Positions 9,620-18,983 of a DNA stretch of 64,000 nt are shown here, piece by piece. Source of the DNA: Akkermansia muciniphila (GTDB lineage: Bacteria > Verrucomicrobiota > Verrucomicrobiia > Verrucomicrobiales > DEV007); assembly GCA_945883495.1 (NCBI GenBank), contig CAMCXS010000006.1:1-64000 (forward strand), read 5' to 3'. Position 1 is the stretch's first letter, and each line of letters begins with the position of its first letter. A model generated the notes under the pieces. That model did not search any database and was not told the DNA's origin. It was given only the letters and a program-made list of their open reading frames with translations. Position numbers and translations under genes: made by a program.

Positions 9620-11485
9620 TCAGCCGCCGATCAAGTCACTGCGCAAGTTCACCGCTTCCTTGGCCAACGTTTCCAGCTCCGGCAGTTTGCCGTTGAAGCT
9701 GTGGGCCACCGTCGGCACCGCAAGGTGAACGCCGACTTCCCGGAGTTGGGCGTCGATGTCCAGGAGGATGCGGGTGCGGATCTCGTTGAGGCGGCGGGGA
9801 TCATCGACCCAGTAGCTGAGGACGAGAGAAATGCTTTCGTTGCCGTAGGCCGTGAAGGAGATGTCGGCATTGCGCACGCCTTCGATTTGGGTGGCGATGC
9901 GGAGGAAGAGGCCGATGGCTTGGTCGCGCTTGGCCGGTTCCGTTTCCATGTGGAGATTGAGCGGAATCTCTTCCTGGGTGCGCTTGTTGACGGTCCGGTT
10001 GTGGACGACGGAGGCGGTCAGGTGGTTGTTGGGAATCATGAGGAGCGTCCCGTCCCGTTTGCGCAATTGGGTAATGCTCAGGCCGATATCCTCCACCATG
10101 CCTTCGACCATCTCATCGCCTTCGGTATCCACCCGGACATAATCGCGGATGCGGAAGGGCCGGGTGGCGTAGAGGGCTAACCCCGAGATGAAGGGGCTGA
10201 TGGCGTCGCGCGCCGCGAAGCTGACGGCCAAGCCGCCGATTCCCAGACCGGCGAGGACGGCGGCCGGGTCTTGGCCGAAGGCCTTGAGCATGAAGATGCA
10301 CCCAATGACGGAGACGCCGACCTTGGCGGTTTTGCGGCCGAGGTAGAGGAGCTGGACATCGACGGTTTCCGAAGCCTCGGCGAGAGGGAAGAGGATGTAC
10401 TCGAAGAACTTGTCGATGAGGACGAAGCAAATCCAGCCGACATTGACGGTCAGGCAGAGATGGATCGCCGTGGTGACGATGCCATGGATGTTGAGAAACT
10501 CACCGGAAGCGGGGTGCAGGATCTGGGCGGCGATGCGAATCCCGAGCAGGGTGATGAGGTAAACGATGGGTTGCTCCAAACCGGAGAACCAAGTTTCCCG
10601 CAGGTTGACGCGATCCCCTCCCACTTTGGCGACGACCCGGGAGGCCAGGGTGAGGACGGTGTTGAACAGGCTCCGCGCCAGCAGCAGGGTGAGCACGACG
10701 AGGCCGAGGAAGGAGAGATACTCGCCGATGGTGTTGTTCGCGGCGGAGAAGCGAAGCAGGGAACCGGCGGTTTCCTGGGTGTTGATCCCCAAGGCGGCGA
10801 ACGAGCGCAGGAAGGACCAGATCCACCAGCCGGTCATGAGGACGCGGTAAACGACCGGAAAGTAATGCCGCTCCGGCTCGCGAACCGACGTGGTGATCCA
10901 CGGTTCCAGGTAGGTGCGCCAGAGGAAGCGGGCGATCCGGGCCACGATCCAGCAGAGAGAGAGAACCAGGATGAAGGAGAAAAAGCCACGCAGGATCGCT
11001 CGGGTATAGTGCGGCTTCCATTGGAATGGCACCTTGTTGAGGACGGCGGAGGCCCCATCTTTGGCGTCGATCGTCGCAGCCTCCGCTTTCGCTTCCACCT
11101 TAGCTTTGCCGCTCGCTGGCTCTGGTCCCGGTTCGGGGGGCTGGGCGAGGAAGGCGGTGCCGGCCACCGCAAAGAAACAGAGAATGGCCAGGTGAAGGGG
11201 CCCACCGACTGCCCGGGCGATGCCCTTGCCGAGCTTCTCTGGCAGCCGGGACAACGAGAGACGGATGAGCCGGCCGACGATTAGCGAGACAATCAAGCCA
11301 GTGAACCAACCCGCCACGATGGCTGCGGCGAGGAAACCGTAGGCCATGACGGTGTTCCCGAAATACTCCCGGGCGAGGAGATCTTGGATCGGCTGCGGCA
11401 GGGCGAACTGTTGCAGGATCCAATTGCCCAGGGTTTCACCCAAGCTTTCACTCTGATCGGACCAGGAGGGAGAAGAGGCGTTCAT
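9620..11485 (-). CDS. MscS-family mechanosensitive channel
   Basis: The 621-residue protein would form a membrane channel that opens on hypo-osmotic shock. Five or six hydrophobic helices span about residues 45-430. They are followed by the pore helix and MscS beta domain, seen as GLGIGGLAVSFAARDAISPF and then GDEMVEGMVEDIGLSITQLR with the conserved PNNHL strand end near residue 500. The C-terminal alpha/beta domain ends the protein. It is larger than the 286-residue MscS because of extra N-terminal helices and a Glu/Lys/Ala-rich loop around residues 115-145. The stop borders the repeat array, and the gene is followed upstream by purK on the same strand, 46 bases away. Exact gating class is not assignable. 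Confidence 0.88.
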   Translation of the reverse strand: MNASSPSWSDQSESLGETLGNWILQQFALPQPIQDLLAREYFGNTVMAYGFLAAAIVAGWFTGLIVSLIVGRLIRLSLSRLPEKLGKGIARAVGGPLHLAILCFFAVAGTAFLAQPPEPGPEPASGKAKVEAKAEAATIDAKDGASAVLNKVPFQWKPHYTRAILRGFFSFILVLSLCWIVARIARFLWRTYLEPWITTSVREPERHYFPVVYRVLMTGWWIWSFLRSFAALGINTQETAGSLLRFSAANNTIGEYLSFLGLVVLTLLLARSLFNTVLTLASRVVAKVGGDRVNLRETWFSGLEQPIVYLITLLGIRIAAQILHPASGEFLNIHGIVTTAIHLCLTVNVGWICFVLIDKFFEYILFPLAEASETVDVQLLYLGRKTAKVGVSVIGCIFMLKAFGQDPAAVLAGLGIGGLAVSFAARDAISPFISGLALYATRPFRIRDYVRVDTEGDEMVEGMVEDIGLSITQLRKRDGTLLMIPNNHLTASVVHNRTVNKRTQEEIPLNLHMETEPAKRDQAIGLFLRIATQIEGVRNADISFTAYGNESISLVLSYWVDDPRRLNEIRTRILLDIDAQLREVGVHLAVPTVAHSFNGKLPELETLAKEAVNLRSDLIGG

Positions 11486-11531
11486 AGGGCGCGTGCGAAC
11501 CGCCGAACCTTTGCCCGCAGCGTACGGGGAA

Positions 11532-12704
11532 TCAAACCGAAACTTGGACGCGTGGCAGGCCCAACGCCTCGCGGACCCGGCTGGCTTGCGCGATGACTTC
11601 TTCCGGGGTGGGGGCGAGGAAGGTCATGTGGCCCATCTTGCGGCCGGGGCGTGGTTCGGCTTTGCCGTAGAGGTGCAATGTGGCGCCGGGCGTTTCCAGG
11701 AGCGTCAGCCAATTCGGTTCCTCGCCGTTGGGCCCCCAGACATCGCCGAGGAGATTGCTCATGAGGACCGGACAAAGCGTTCCGGTGCCGCCTGCGGGAA
11801 GATTGCACACGGCGCGGAGTTGCTGCTCGAACTGGGACGATTCGCAGGCATCCAGCGTGTGGTGCCCGGAATTGTGGGGCCGCGGAGCCAGCTCATTCAC
11901 CAGGAGGCGTCCGTCCCGGCTCAGGAAGTACTCGACCGCGAGGACGCCCTGAAAGTCGAGCGCGGCGGCCACTTCCCGCGCCACCTCTTCCGCTTGGGCG
12001 ACGAGTTCCGGAGGCAGACCGGAGGGAACGAGCGACCAATCCAAGATGTGATGCCGGTGGGCATTTAGGGCGGGGGCATAACAGCGGACTTCGCCGAGCC
12101 GGTTGCGCACCACGATCACGGAGAGCTCCGCCGCGAGGTCGATCCGTTCTTCCAACACTGCGCGTGCCGCGCCGAAATCCTTCCAAAGCTGGCCGGCGTC
12201 GCCGTCACGGTTCACCGGAAGCTGCCCTTTGCCGTCGTAGCCGAATTCGGCGGTTTTCAGGATTCCGGAAGCTGCGGGAAGCGCTTGCAGGGCGGCCGCA
12301 AGACTGGCTTCGCCGTCGACCACTTGGTGCCAGGCGCAGGGGAAACCATGACGGCTGAGGAAGTTCTTTTCTCGCTCACGATGCTGGCAGATCGTGACCG
12401 CTTCCGGGCCGGGGGTCAGTGGGATGCGCGCGGCGATCTCGTTGAGCAGGGTTGAGGGGATGTTCTCGAACTCCACGGTGGCGACGTTCGCCCGGCTGAG
12501 AAACGACGAGAGCGCCTCTTCGCAATCGAATGACGCGTCCAGCACCAAATCGGCGAGCGTGGCGGGCCCGGGATCTCCGTCTCCGGTCCAGGTGACGACG
12601 CGGTAGCCCATGCGGCGGGCTTCCAGGGTGAGCATGCGGCCGAGTTGGCCACCGCCAAGGACGCCGATCCAGGTTTCTCCGGGCAGGTAAGGACGGATGA
12701 TCAT
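11532..12704 (-). CDS. purK: N5-carboxyaminoimidazole ribonucleotide synthase
   Basis: PurK is an ATP-grasp enzyme that carboxylates AIR to N5-CAIR with ATP and bicarbonate in de novo purine synthesis. The 390-residue product has the PurK N-terminus ([14 protein letters not shown]), the ATP-grasp loop region ([12 protein letters not shown]), and the conserved metal and substrate segment [14 protein letters not shown]. Length is typical. Its ATG overlaps the stop of purE by four bases, the usual translational coupling for this pair, which together carry out two consecutive steps. Confidence 0.96.
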   Translation of the reverse strand: MIIRPYLPGETWIGVLGGGQLGRMLTLEARRMGYRVVTWTGDGDPGPATLADLVLDASFDCEEALSSFLSRANVATVEFENIPSTLLNEIAARIPLTPGPEAVTICQHREREKNFLSRHGFPCAWHQVVDGEASLAAALQALPAASGILKTAEFGYDGKGQLPVNRDGDAGQLWKDFGAARAVLEERIDLAAELSVIVVRNRLGEVRCYAPALNAHRHHILDWSLVPSGLPPELVAQAEEVAREVAAALDFQGVLAVEYFLSRDGRLLVNELAPRPHNSGHHTLDACESSQFEQQLRAVCNLPAGGTGTLCPVLMSNLLGDVWGPNGEEPNWLTLLETPGATLHLYGKAEPRPGRKMGHMTFLAPTPEEVIAQASRVREALGLPRVQVSV

Positions 12705-13225
12705 TCGGGTTTGGGAAGAGCCGGGAGTTGCATGGCTTCGACTTTAAGGCGCAGGCCGTTGCGGTAATCGGCCAAACGGCGCGCCAGTCCGGGATCGGCC
12801 AACGCGAGCATTGACACCGCAAAAAGCGCGGCGTTCACGGCTCCGGCATCGCCGATCGCGAAGGTGGCGGTGGGGATACCGGCGGGCATTTGCACGATGG
12901 AGAGGAGGGAATCGACCCCGTTGAGCGTGCTCGACTTCACGGGCACGGCGAGCACCGGGAGGTGGGTCAAAGCAGCCGTCATTCCCGGAAGGTGCGCAGC
13001 GCCCCCGGCTCCGGCAATGATGCACTGCAAGCCGCGCTCGGCGGCCGAGGTGGCATATTCGTAAAGCAGATGCGGGGTGCGATGGGCACTGACGACCCGG
13101 GCCTCGTAAGGCACCGAAAATTCATCCAGAGTGCGCGCGGCCAAACCGAGGGTGGGCCAATCCGACTGACTTCCCATGATCACGCCGACGAGGGGCGCAT
13201 GCGAGCTGGAGCTGCTTCCGGTCAT
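12701..13225 (-). CDS. purE: N5-carboxyaminoimidazole ribonucleotide mutase
   Basis: PurE (class I) converts N5-CAIR, the product of PurK, into CAIR. The 174-residue sequence shows the conserved GSQSDWPT motif near the N-terminus, SAHRTP with the catalytic His near residue 46, and [11 protein letters not shown]. The first eight residues are a Ser-rich extension. It precedes purK with a four-base ATGA overlap, so the two form an operon. Nothing unusual is seen. Confidence 0.96.
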   Translation of the reverse strand: MTGSSSSSHAPLVGVIMGSQSDWPTLGLAARTLDEFSVPYEARVVSAHRTPHLLYEYATSAAERGLQCIIAGAGGAAHLPGMTAALTHLPVLAVPVKSSTLNGVDSLLSIVQMPAGIPTATFAIGDAGAVNAALFAVSMLALADPGLARRLADYRNGLRLKVEAMQLPALPKPE

Positions 13226-13552
13226 ACCCCGCCTCCCAACATCCTCCCGGGGCAGGGCGCAAGTGGATTGTCGTTCCGCTCTTCGGGTGGAGGGATGGAG
13301 GGATGGAGCCGTTGGAGGTGGTGGTGGATCCCTTTACGAGTGAGGCGGTGAAGGAACCCGCCAGCGCGGCCAAGCAGAGCACGCGGGCCGATGACACCAC
13401 CCTTGACCTGGCAACGCTCCTGGAATTGGGCCGGAAATCACAGCGTCCGCCATCTCAACGACATGGAGTGCCTGAAGGTCGCGGAAACGCTCGGCCAGGG
13501 ACTTTGGAGGGGGGGGCGTCCTCCTGCGGGAGGTGCCGTCAGTTTCCCCGCG
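13226..13552. other. Intergenic stretch without a convincing gene
   Basis: This 327-base gap lies upstream of purE and downstream of the coiled-coil gene, both on the minus strand. Short open frames occur on both strands but none has a recognisable domain or start signal. A G-run at about 13510-13517 and direct GGAGGGATGG copies near 13289-13305 are the only visible oddities. It presumably holds the purEK promoter. Confidence 0.4.
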
Positions 13553-14107
13553 TCATGGCTCGGCACCGACGGCCCCGTCAGGAGAACGCTCCCGTTTTTC
13601 AACCCATCCGATGAGAATTCCGATCGTGGCCCAAAAGCCAAAACAGCTGACCAGGGAGAGCTCCAATCTTTGCGTGCCCAGCGCACTGTAATGTTTCAGC
13701 ACCTTATCCTTCTCGGCCCTTGCCGCTTCCGCCAACCGCTCGAACGATTCTTGAACGTTCGTCTGCTCGCTCACGGCGGGAAGCCGTTGCATCGATTCCG
13801 CCAGTCGCTCCTTCTGGTCTCTGATTCGTCCCTGGGTCAATGCCCAACGTGCCACGAAGAGCGAGAATTCGATCTCCTCCAAAACCGGATCGCCCTCCAG
13901 ACGTTGACCAATCAGGTCCAATCTCCGCGACTGAATCTTCAACATCGTCGAGGCTTGGGAGTCCAACTGCTTCGTGGCTCTCTCCAGGTCATTGCGCAGG
14001 CTCAGGTTGCCGGCGGTCCGCTTCGCATTCTCCTCCGCCTCCGCCTGCAAACTCTCCAATTGGCGCAGCAACGGAAGAAAGTCACTCGGATGCCGCCGCC
14101 CGGGCAA
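13553..14107 (-). CDS. Coiled-coil protein with one C-terminal membrane helix; start uncertain
   Basis: About 184 residues are predicted. The first 150 are helical and charged with heptad character (LESLQAEAEENAKR, RLAEAARAEKDKV), followed by one hydrophobic segment near residues 153-172 and a short basic tail. This suggests an inner-membrane-anchored coiled-coil protein. No ATG exists before the first stop upstream; the only early candidate is the TTG at 14107, while the first internal ATG is about 55 codons in. The frame upstream may have been disturbed by a frameshift, because another frame carries an Ala-rich segment that ends exactly there. The family is not recognised. It is followed by a 327-base gap before purE. 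Confidence 0.55.
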   Translation of the reverse strand: MPGRRHPSDFLPLLRQLESLQAEAEENAKRTAGNLSLRNDLERATKQLDSQASTMLKIQSRRLDLIGQRLEGDPVLEEIEFSLFVARWALTQGRIRDQKERLAESMQRLPAVSEQTNVQESFERLAEAARAEKDKVLKHYSALGTQRLELSLVSCFGFWATIGILIGWVEKRERSPDGAVGAEP

Positions 14108-14269
14108 TGGCGCTGCCGCTCCGGCGGCGTCTTCCCGGGTCAGTCTCCCGATCGGCGACGGCGGCCAGGATGGCGCTCACGCGGCGGAACCCCTTGCGCT
14201 GATTCTCTCTAGATTCCGAGGAATCCCAGCTGAATCCCACGGCGGCCGGTGAATCGTGGGCGGGCGGGC

Positions 14270-15673
14270 TTATAATGGAGGGTTATCCTGCGCCGCGGAT
14301 TGAACCTTCTTTTTGTCCCTCTTTTTTAGCTTTTTCGAGGAATCTCGAGCGGTGCCCTTGCCGCCGGGCGGATCAACATTCGCCTGGTTCCACGCGTCCC
14401 ACTTGGCCTGGAGTTCGCTCGTCTTTTCTGGCATCGAGGCCGCCAGGTCTTGGTCCTCGTGGAGATCTTTGGAAAGCCGGTAAAGTTTGGTCGCGGAAAC
14501 GGCTTCGTGACGTCCGGAATTCGTGTCCGCGTTGGTGTCGTAGCGCAACAGTTTCCATTCGCCCATGCGGATGGCCATTTGGTCACCAAAACGCCAGTAA
14601 AGCGCCTCGTGGGGCGGGCCGACTTGCTCACCAGACACGAAGGGGAACAGATTCACGCCGTCCAGTCTCCACTCCGGCTTGGGCTCCACCCCGGCGGCGG
14701 CGAGGGCGGTGGCGTGGAGGTCAAGTTGGATGGCGGGTTGGGAGTAGACCGCTGGGGTCAGGTGACCCGGCCAAGCCACCAGGTAGGGGACGCGAACCCC
14801 GCCCTCAAGAGTCGTCCGTTTGCTGCCGCGAAGCGGATCATTGCCGGACCCGTTGCGCGTCACCCCGTTCATGGTCGGCCCGCCGTTGTCGCTGATGAAC
14901 GTGATCAATGTCTCCTTTTCCAAGCCGGCTTCGGCGATCTTTTGGCGCACCGCGCCGATGGCATCGTCCATGGCCACCATCATCGCGGCGTAGGTCCGGC
15001 GTTTCTCGTCGGTGATGCTAGCCAATTTGGCCATCCTTTCCGGGGTGGCGTGCATCGGTGTGTGCACGGCGTTGAAGGCGAGGTAGAGAAACCACGGACG
15101 CTCCCGGTGGCGCTCGATGAAGCTAACGGCCTCGCGCCCAAAGGCATCGGTCGTGTAATCCAGCTCCTTGACCGGCTCGGTGCCGCGCAGAATCCCGCTG
15201 GCTTCGAAGTAACTATGAGATCCTCCCAGGAATCCGAAGAACTCATCGAAGCCGCGCTTTTGCGGATGCATCTCTGGGCTTTCTCCGAGATGCCATTTGC
15301 CGATCGCAGCGGTCGCGTATCCCGCCGCCTTGAGGCGGTCCGCCAAGGTCGTTTCCGTCAACGGCAACCCACCGCCCGGACCACCGGAATTGAACTCATG
15401 CCCGAACCGGGTTTGATAGCGTCCCGTAAGCAGTCCGGCCCGGGTGGGCGAACAATACGGACCACTGACGTAGCCATCCGTGAAACGCACCCCGGCGGCG
15501 GCCAAGGCATCCAGGTTCGGCGTCGGTATGTCCTTGCAACCATGGAATCCGACGTCGGCATAGCCCATGTCGTCGCCCACGATCATGAGGACGTTTGGCT
15601 TTCGATCGGCGGCGCTGGCTAGCGTGGCCAAAGCGCCCGAGAGGACGGCGAAAACAACGTGGCTTTTCATCAT
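14270..15673 (-). CDS. Secreted sulfatase (arylsulfatase A-like)
   Basis: The 467-residue product belongs to the alkaline-phosphatase-superfamily sulfatases, which hydrolyse sulfate esters on polysaccharides or glycans. A signal peptide is visible after a Met-Met start (MMKSHVVFAVLSGALATLASAA); a longer upstream frame would overlap the neighbouring sulfatase and hide it. Metal ligands appear in VLMIVGDDMG. The formylglycine motif C74-S-P-T-R78 marks a type I sulfatase that needs oxidation of Cys74. A later DNGG motif (near residue 275) is the second half of the metal site. The C-terminus is Lys-rich. It starts four bases after the stop of the second sulfatase, so they form an operon. The substrate cannot be read from the sequence. 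Confidence 0.92.
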   Translation of the reverse strand: MMKSHVVFAVLSGALATLASAADRKPNVLMIVGDDMGYADVGFHGCKDIPTPNLDALAAAGVRFTDGYVSGPYCSPTRAGLLTGRYQTRFGHEFNSGGPGGGLPLTETTLADRLKAAGYATAAIGKWHLGESPEMHPQKRGFDEFFGFLGGSHSYFEASGILRGTEPVKELDYTTDAFGREAVSFIERHRERPWFLYLAFNAVHTPMHATPERMAKLASITDEKRRTYAAMMVAMDDAIGAVRQKIAEAGLEKETLITFISDNGGPTMNGVTRNGSGNDPLRGSKRTTLEGGVRVPYLVAWPGHLTPAVYSQPAIQLDLHATALAAAGVEPKPEWRLDGVNLFPFVSGEQVGPPHEALYWRFGDQMAIRMGEWKLLRYDTNADTNSGRHEAVSATKLYRLSKDLHEDQDLAASMPEKTSELQAKWDAWNQANVDPPGGKGTARDSSKKLKKRDKKKVQSAAQDNPPL

Positions 15674-15677
15674 CGAT

Positions 15678-17105
15678 TCAATCGTCGGTTCCAGCAGGGG
15701 TGTTCGGGTTTTGCGGCTCATTGTTTTGGGGAAGGCAAGCACGCAGGCGCACCAGTTCGGGGGCGAACTCCGGATTGGGCGCCAGGTTGCGCCGTTCCAG
15801 CGGGTCATTCTGGTGATCGTAGAGTTCCTCGGAGCCGTCTGCGTATTGAATGAGGCGCCAGCGCTCATCCCGGATCGCGTGATTTTTGTATCCCATGGTG
15901 GAAAGGGCGAGTCGATCCCAGGCGGCGACGGGGTTTTTCAGGAGCGGAACCAGGCTGACGCCGTCGAGATCCGGTTTGGCCGGGAGCCCCGCAAGCTCCA
16001 GCAGAGTGGGATAGAGATCGATTAAGCCAACCGTCCTCGGACAAACCTGCCGCGCTGCGACCCCTGGTCCCGAAATCACCAGAGGCACTCGGGTCGAGCC
16101 CTCCCAGAGCGCCCCCTTGGACCACGCGTTCTTCTCGCCAAATTGATACCCGTTGTCCCCGCAGATGACCACGATCGTTCGTTCGGCGAAAGGACCATTT
16201 TCCAAACCCGCGAGAATCCGCCCGACGCAATCGTCCGCGTAACGGGAGGCGGCAAGGTAAGCCGCCATGAGTTCCTTGCGCCGAGCGCGCAATTCTGCCG
16301 CGGCCGCGACCTGCTTCTCCTTGGTGCGTGAGGCGGCGGGCAGTCCCACGTTTTCGTCGGCCGCCAGGTCAGGAACGGTGATCTGGTTCGGAGGAAAGAG
16401 ATCAAAATACTCTTGGGGGACATACCACGGGGTGTGTGGCTTTACGATGCCGCAGGCGAGAAAGAATGGTTTGGGATGTGGCCGACTCAGAAATTCCGCC
16501 GCCCAGCCAGCTAACTTCCAATCTGCCATCTGCTCCCTGCTCTCCGGAAACGCCCCCCAGTCGTGCTTGCCGGCCAGGCCACTGAGAGGGAGCTTGTCCC
16601 CCGGTGGGGGCGGATCCTCCATCCGTCCCTTCCTGGTGGGATTCATGGTCTCATCCCACGGCCCGCCTTCTTGCTTGCTGACGGAGCCGAACGAGGAGCC
16701 GAACACCTTGCCGCCCCCGGCGGTGAGGTAACCATGCTGGCGAAAATAGCCGGGTAGGGAAGGAATGTGCCGCAGCAGATGCCCTTCAGGAGTTGCCCCT
16801 TGCGAGTTGTGGTAAATGCCGGTCGTCGACGGACCCAGCCCGGAGAGCAAGGCCGTGCGCGACGGATTGCACAGGGGCGCGGCGCAATAGGCATGGGAAA
16901 AGGTGACTCCTCGTTGAGCGAACCGATCCAACTTGGGCGTCACCGGCTGCGGCGCCAAGTCGGTGCGTCCGGCAAACGCATTCTGGTCGTCCAGAATGAT
17001 GAGCAGGACGTTTGGGGGCGGCGCCTCCGCCCCCGTCGACGGAGCGAAAAGAGCGCACCAAAAAGCGAGCGTCCATCCAGCGAGGATCGGGCGAGAAGCG
17101 GCCAT
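15678..17105 (-). CDS. Secreted sulfatase (iduronate-2-sulfatase/choline-sulfatase-like)
   Basis: The 475-residue product has a signal peptide (MAASRPILAGWTLAFWCALF, cleaved near GAEA). It carries the sulfatase metal motif NVLLIILDDQN and the formylglycine motif C79-N-P-S-R83. Further family marks are GKVFGS, KPHTPWYVP and the metal site CGDNGYQFGEKNAW. These last motifs are those of iduronate-2-sulfatase-like enzymes. It is the first gene of a two-sulfatase operon, ending four bases before the next start. The pair points to breakdown of sulfated polysaccharide outside the cytoplasm. No formylglycine-generating enzyme is encoded in the window, so maturation must rely on a gene elsewhere. Confidence 0.92.
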   Translation of the reverse strand: MAASRPILAGWTLAFWCALFAPSTGAEAPPPNVLLIILDDQNAFAGRTDLAPQPVTPKLDRFAQRGVTFSHAYCAAPLCNPSRTALLSGLGPSTTGIYHNSQGATPEGHLLRHIPSLPGYFRQHGYLTAGGGKVFGSSFGSVSKQEGGPWDETMNPTRKGRMEDPPPPGDKLPLSGLAGKHDWGAFPESREQMADWKLAGWAAEFLSRPHPKPFFLACGIVKPHTPWYVPQEYFDLFPPNQITVPDLAADENVGLPAASRTKEKQVAAAAELRARRKELMAAYLAASRYADDCVGRILAGLENGPFAERTIVVICGDNGYQFGEKNAWSKGALWEGSTRVPLVISGPGVAARQVCPRTVGLIDLYPTLLELAGLPAKPDLDGVSLVPLLKNPVAAWDRLALSTMGYKNHAIRDERWRLIQYADGSEELYDHQNDPLERRNLAPNPEFAPELVRLRACLPQNNEPQNPNTPAGTDD

Positions 17106-17201
17106 GATCTGGTTTCATGAAACTCCAGAGCCGTGTCAGAGTTGCAGTGCGCACCGTGGGGGCCAATCCATCAACGACGCGCGCAGGGCGTGCCGCTTTT
17201 G

Positions 17202-17984
17202 TCACCGTGGTACGATGCCGAGCAAGTTGCGGACCCGTTTCCAGGGAATGATCGTGGCGGGGGCGTTGCCGGCGCCTCGGTCTAAGTAGAAGCCGGTGGA
17301 GGAGCCGCCGTCGAGGTTGATGGCTCGATCGATCTTCCAGCCGGTCAGGCAGCCCGAGGATCCGAGGCATTCTCCCAGGTCGGCGAGCGTCAACGAACTG
17401 AGCGTGGCCCCGATGACCCAGTGCCCGCGCCAATCCGTGGCGATGAAGGTGCGGCGACGTGGGTCGGATGCGGACAAGCCCCGCACGGTGGTTCCGGCTT
17501 CGACGAGGTAGGGACCGGTTTGCAGCAGCGCGGTGATGCCGGGGTGATCCTTGAATTGGGCGCGGCGGACGATGTGAATCCCTTTGGCATCGCAGAAGAC
17601 CACGCCGCTAAGGAGTTTGGAGGTTTCGAGGCTTCCGAGCCGCTTGCCGCCGGTGATCATCAGGCCGAGCGGACGGTAGTCTGGATGGAAGAAGCCGCCG
17701 TTGACCCCAGCTACGCAGCCGTTCACCCGAAAGGCTTGGCTAAACGTTCCGAAGGCCGGGTCCGGACCGGCTCCCTGGTCGATGACTTCCAGCTGGAAGG
17801 ATTTTGACGTGAAAAACGCCAACAGAGCGGTCGCCTCGGTCCCGTCCGTGGTGCGGACGGCGGTGCGTTTGGCGTAGACGAGTTCTGGGGTGATTTGCTG
17901 ACGGTCGGTTTCTCCGGTGAACTGCCACTCGGCGGCTGGCAGCGAAATCAGACTGGAAAGGAGGAAGAAGAAAAGAAATCTCAT
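17202..17984 (-). CDS. Secreted phosphodiester glycosidase-like (NAGPA/DUF2233) protein
   Basis: The 260-residue protein has a signal peptide (MRFLFFFLLSSLISLPAA) and the two hallmarks of the NAGPA-type phosphodiester glycosidase domain: VNGGFFHPDYRPLGL near residue 95 and INLDGGSSTGFYLD near residue 225. The family includes enzymes that remove GlcNAc from a phosphodiester and bacterial exopolysaccharide-related proteins; the substrate here is unknown. Its ATG overlaps the stop of the upstream ArsR-methyltransferase gene by four bases, which implies translational coupling with a cytoplasmic regulator, an odd functional pair. Confidence 0.85.
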   Translation of the reverse strand: MRFLFFFLLSSLISLPAAEWQFTGETDRQQITPELVYAKRTAVRTTDGTEATALLAFFTSKSFQLEVIDQGAGPDPAFGTFSQAFRVNGCVAGVNGGFFHPDYRPLGLMITGGKRLGSLETSKLLSGVVFCDAKGIHIVRRAQFKDHPGITALLQTGPYLVEAGTTVRGLSASDPRRRTFIATDWRGHWVIGATLSSLTLADLGECLGSSGCLTGWKIDRAINLDGGSSTGFYLDRGAGNAPATIIPWKRVRNLLGIVPR

Positions 17985-18922
17985 GCGGAGCCGGTGGGCT
18001 TGGTGGCCAAGGCCAATACGGTTTGAAAGTGCGGTGGCTCCGGCTCCCGGTCAACGATGGCGATTTCGATCTCCTCGAATCCAGCGCTTTCCAGGAATCC
18101 GAGCAACTGAGATTGGGAAAATCCGAGCCAGCTGTCGAGATAGAGCTCGCGCGCTTCTTCAAAGCTGTGCTGGAGGAGATCGAGAACCACGATCCGGCCG
18201 CCAGGACGGAGAATTTTCATAGATGCCTTGACCGCGCGGTCCGGACGGAGGGCATGGTGGAGGGCCTGGCTGAAGAACGCGAGATCCACGGAACTGGGCT
18301 CGATCGGCGGGTTCTCCAGGTCGCCTAGCCGGAACTCCAAATTCGACACGCCGTTTTGTCGGGCGATGCCGGAGGCGTATTCGATCATCTTGGGCGAGTT
18401 GTCGATCGCAATGACCTGTTGGGCGCGTTGAGCTAGCAACTGGCTGAAGGTGCCTTCCCCGGCGCCCAAATCGGCGATGACCATGGGCGGCATCAGCTTG
18501 AGAAGGGTTTCCGCCAAGCCCTTCCAGGAGCGGCCTGGGAGATAGGTCTTGCCGAACTTGCCGGCCAGCTCATCGAAATAGGCCCGCATCCGGTCGGAAC
18601 GGCGGGCCAAGACGAGGGCCAGCGCCGCTTCGTCCGCCTCGGTGTCCTCCAGTTCCGGCGCGGCGGCATCGAGGAGTTCGCGGAGGCGCATCCCGTGGCG
18701 TGGTTCTTCGACCAATCCGTAGATGACCCGTTTCCCCGAGCGCCGGTCCTGGACCAGTCCGCCTCGCTTGAGTTGGGCCAGTTGGGTCGAGATGCGCGAT
18801 TGCCCCATCGAGAGGATTTCCTGGAGTTCCGCGACGGAGAGATCCTCGCGGCGAAGAAGGCAGAGGATGCGCAGGCGGGTGGGGTCGGCGAGACCGCGCA
18901 ACGAATTTACGATTGACGCCAT
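17981..18922 (-). CDS. ArsR-type regulator fused to SAM-dependent methyltransferase
   Basis: The 313-residue protein has two parts. Residues 1-95 are an ArsR-family winged helix (LADPTRLRILCLL, then LSMGQSRISTQLAQLKRGGLV as recognition helix). Residues 140-300 form a class I methyltransferase with motif I VIADLGAGEGTFSQLLA, an acidic post-I (IAIDNSPKM) and a later VVLDLLQHSFEEA strand. The ATG at 18922 was chosen over a GTG three codons upstream. It is divergent from metK-ahcY with an inverted repeat between them. ArsR-type control of the SAM cycle is known (SahR), and the fused methyltransferase fold could sense SAM or SAH; that sensing role is inference. No metal-binding Cys motif typical of ArsR/SmtB is seen. 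Confidence 0.88.
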   Translation of the reverse strand: MASIVNSLRGLADPTRLRILCLLRREDLSVAELQEILSMGQSRISTQLAQLKRGGLVQDRRSGKRVIYGLVEEPRHGMRLRELLDAAAPELEDTEADEAALALVLARRSDRMRAYFDELAGKFGKTYLPGRSWKGLAETLLKLMPPMVIADLGAGEGTFSQLLAQRAQQVIAIDNSPKMIEYASGIARQNGVSNLEFRLGDLENPPIEPSSVDLAFFSQALHHALRPDRAVKASMKILRPGGRIVVLDLLQHSFEEARELYLDSWLGFSQSQLLGFLESAGFEEIEIAIVDREPEPPHFQTVLALATKPTGSA

Positions 18923-18943
18923 GGCTTCCACGACTGATACATC

Positions 18944-18969
18944 AACATATCACGATTTGTAAATATGTT
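18944..18969. promoter_or_regulatory. Inverted repeat between regulator and metK, candidate operator
   Basis: AACATAT (18944-18950) and ATATGTT (18963-18969) are a perfect 7-base inverted repeat separated by 12 bases. It sits in the 61-base gap between the divergent starts of the ArsR-methyltransferase gene and metK. Size and AT-richness suit an ArsR-family dimer. The site ends 14 bases before the metK ATG, so a bound repressor would block metK transcription or initiation. Confidence 0.5.
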
Positions 18970-18983
18970 CTCCCGCTGAGCCC

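Noticed and set aside
13122-13400. Small secreted protein ahead of purE
   Set aside because: The N-terminal 20 residues look hydrophobic, but the frame runs into purE in another register and the rest has no protein character.
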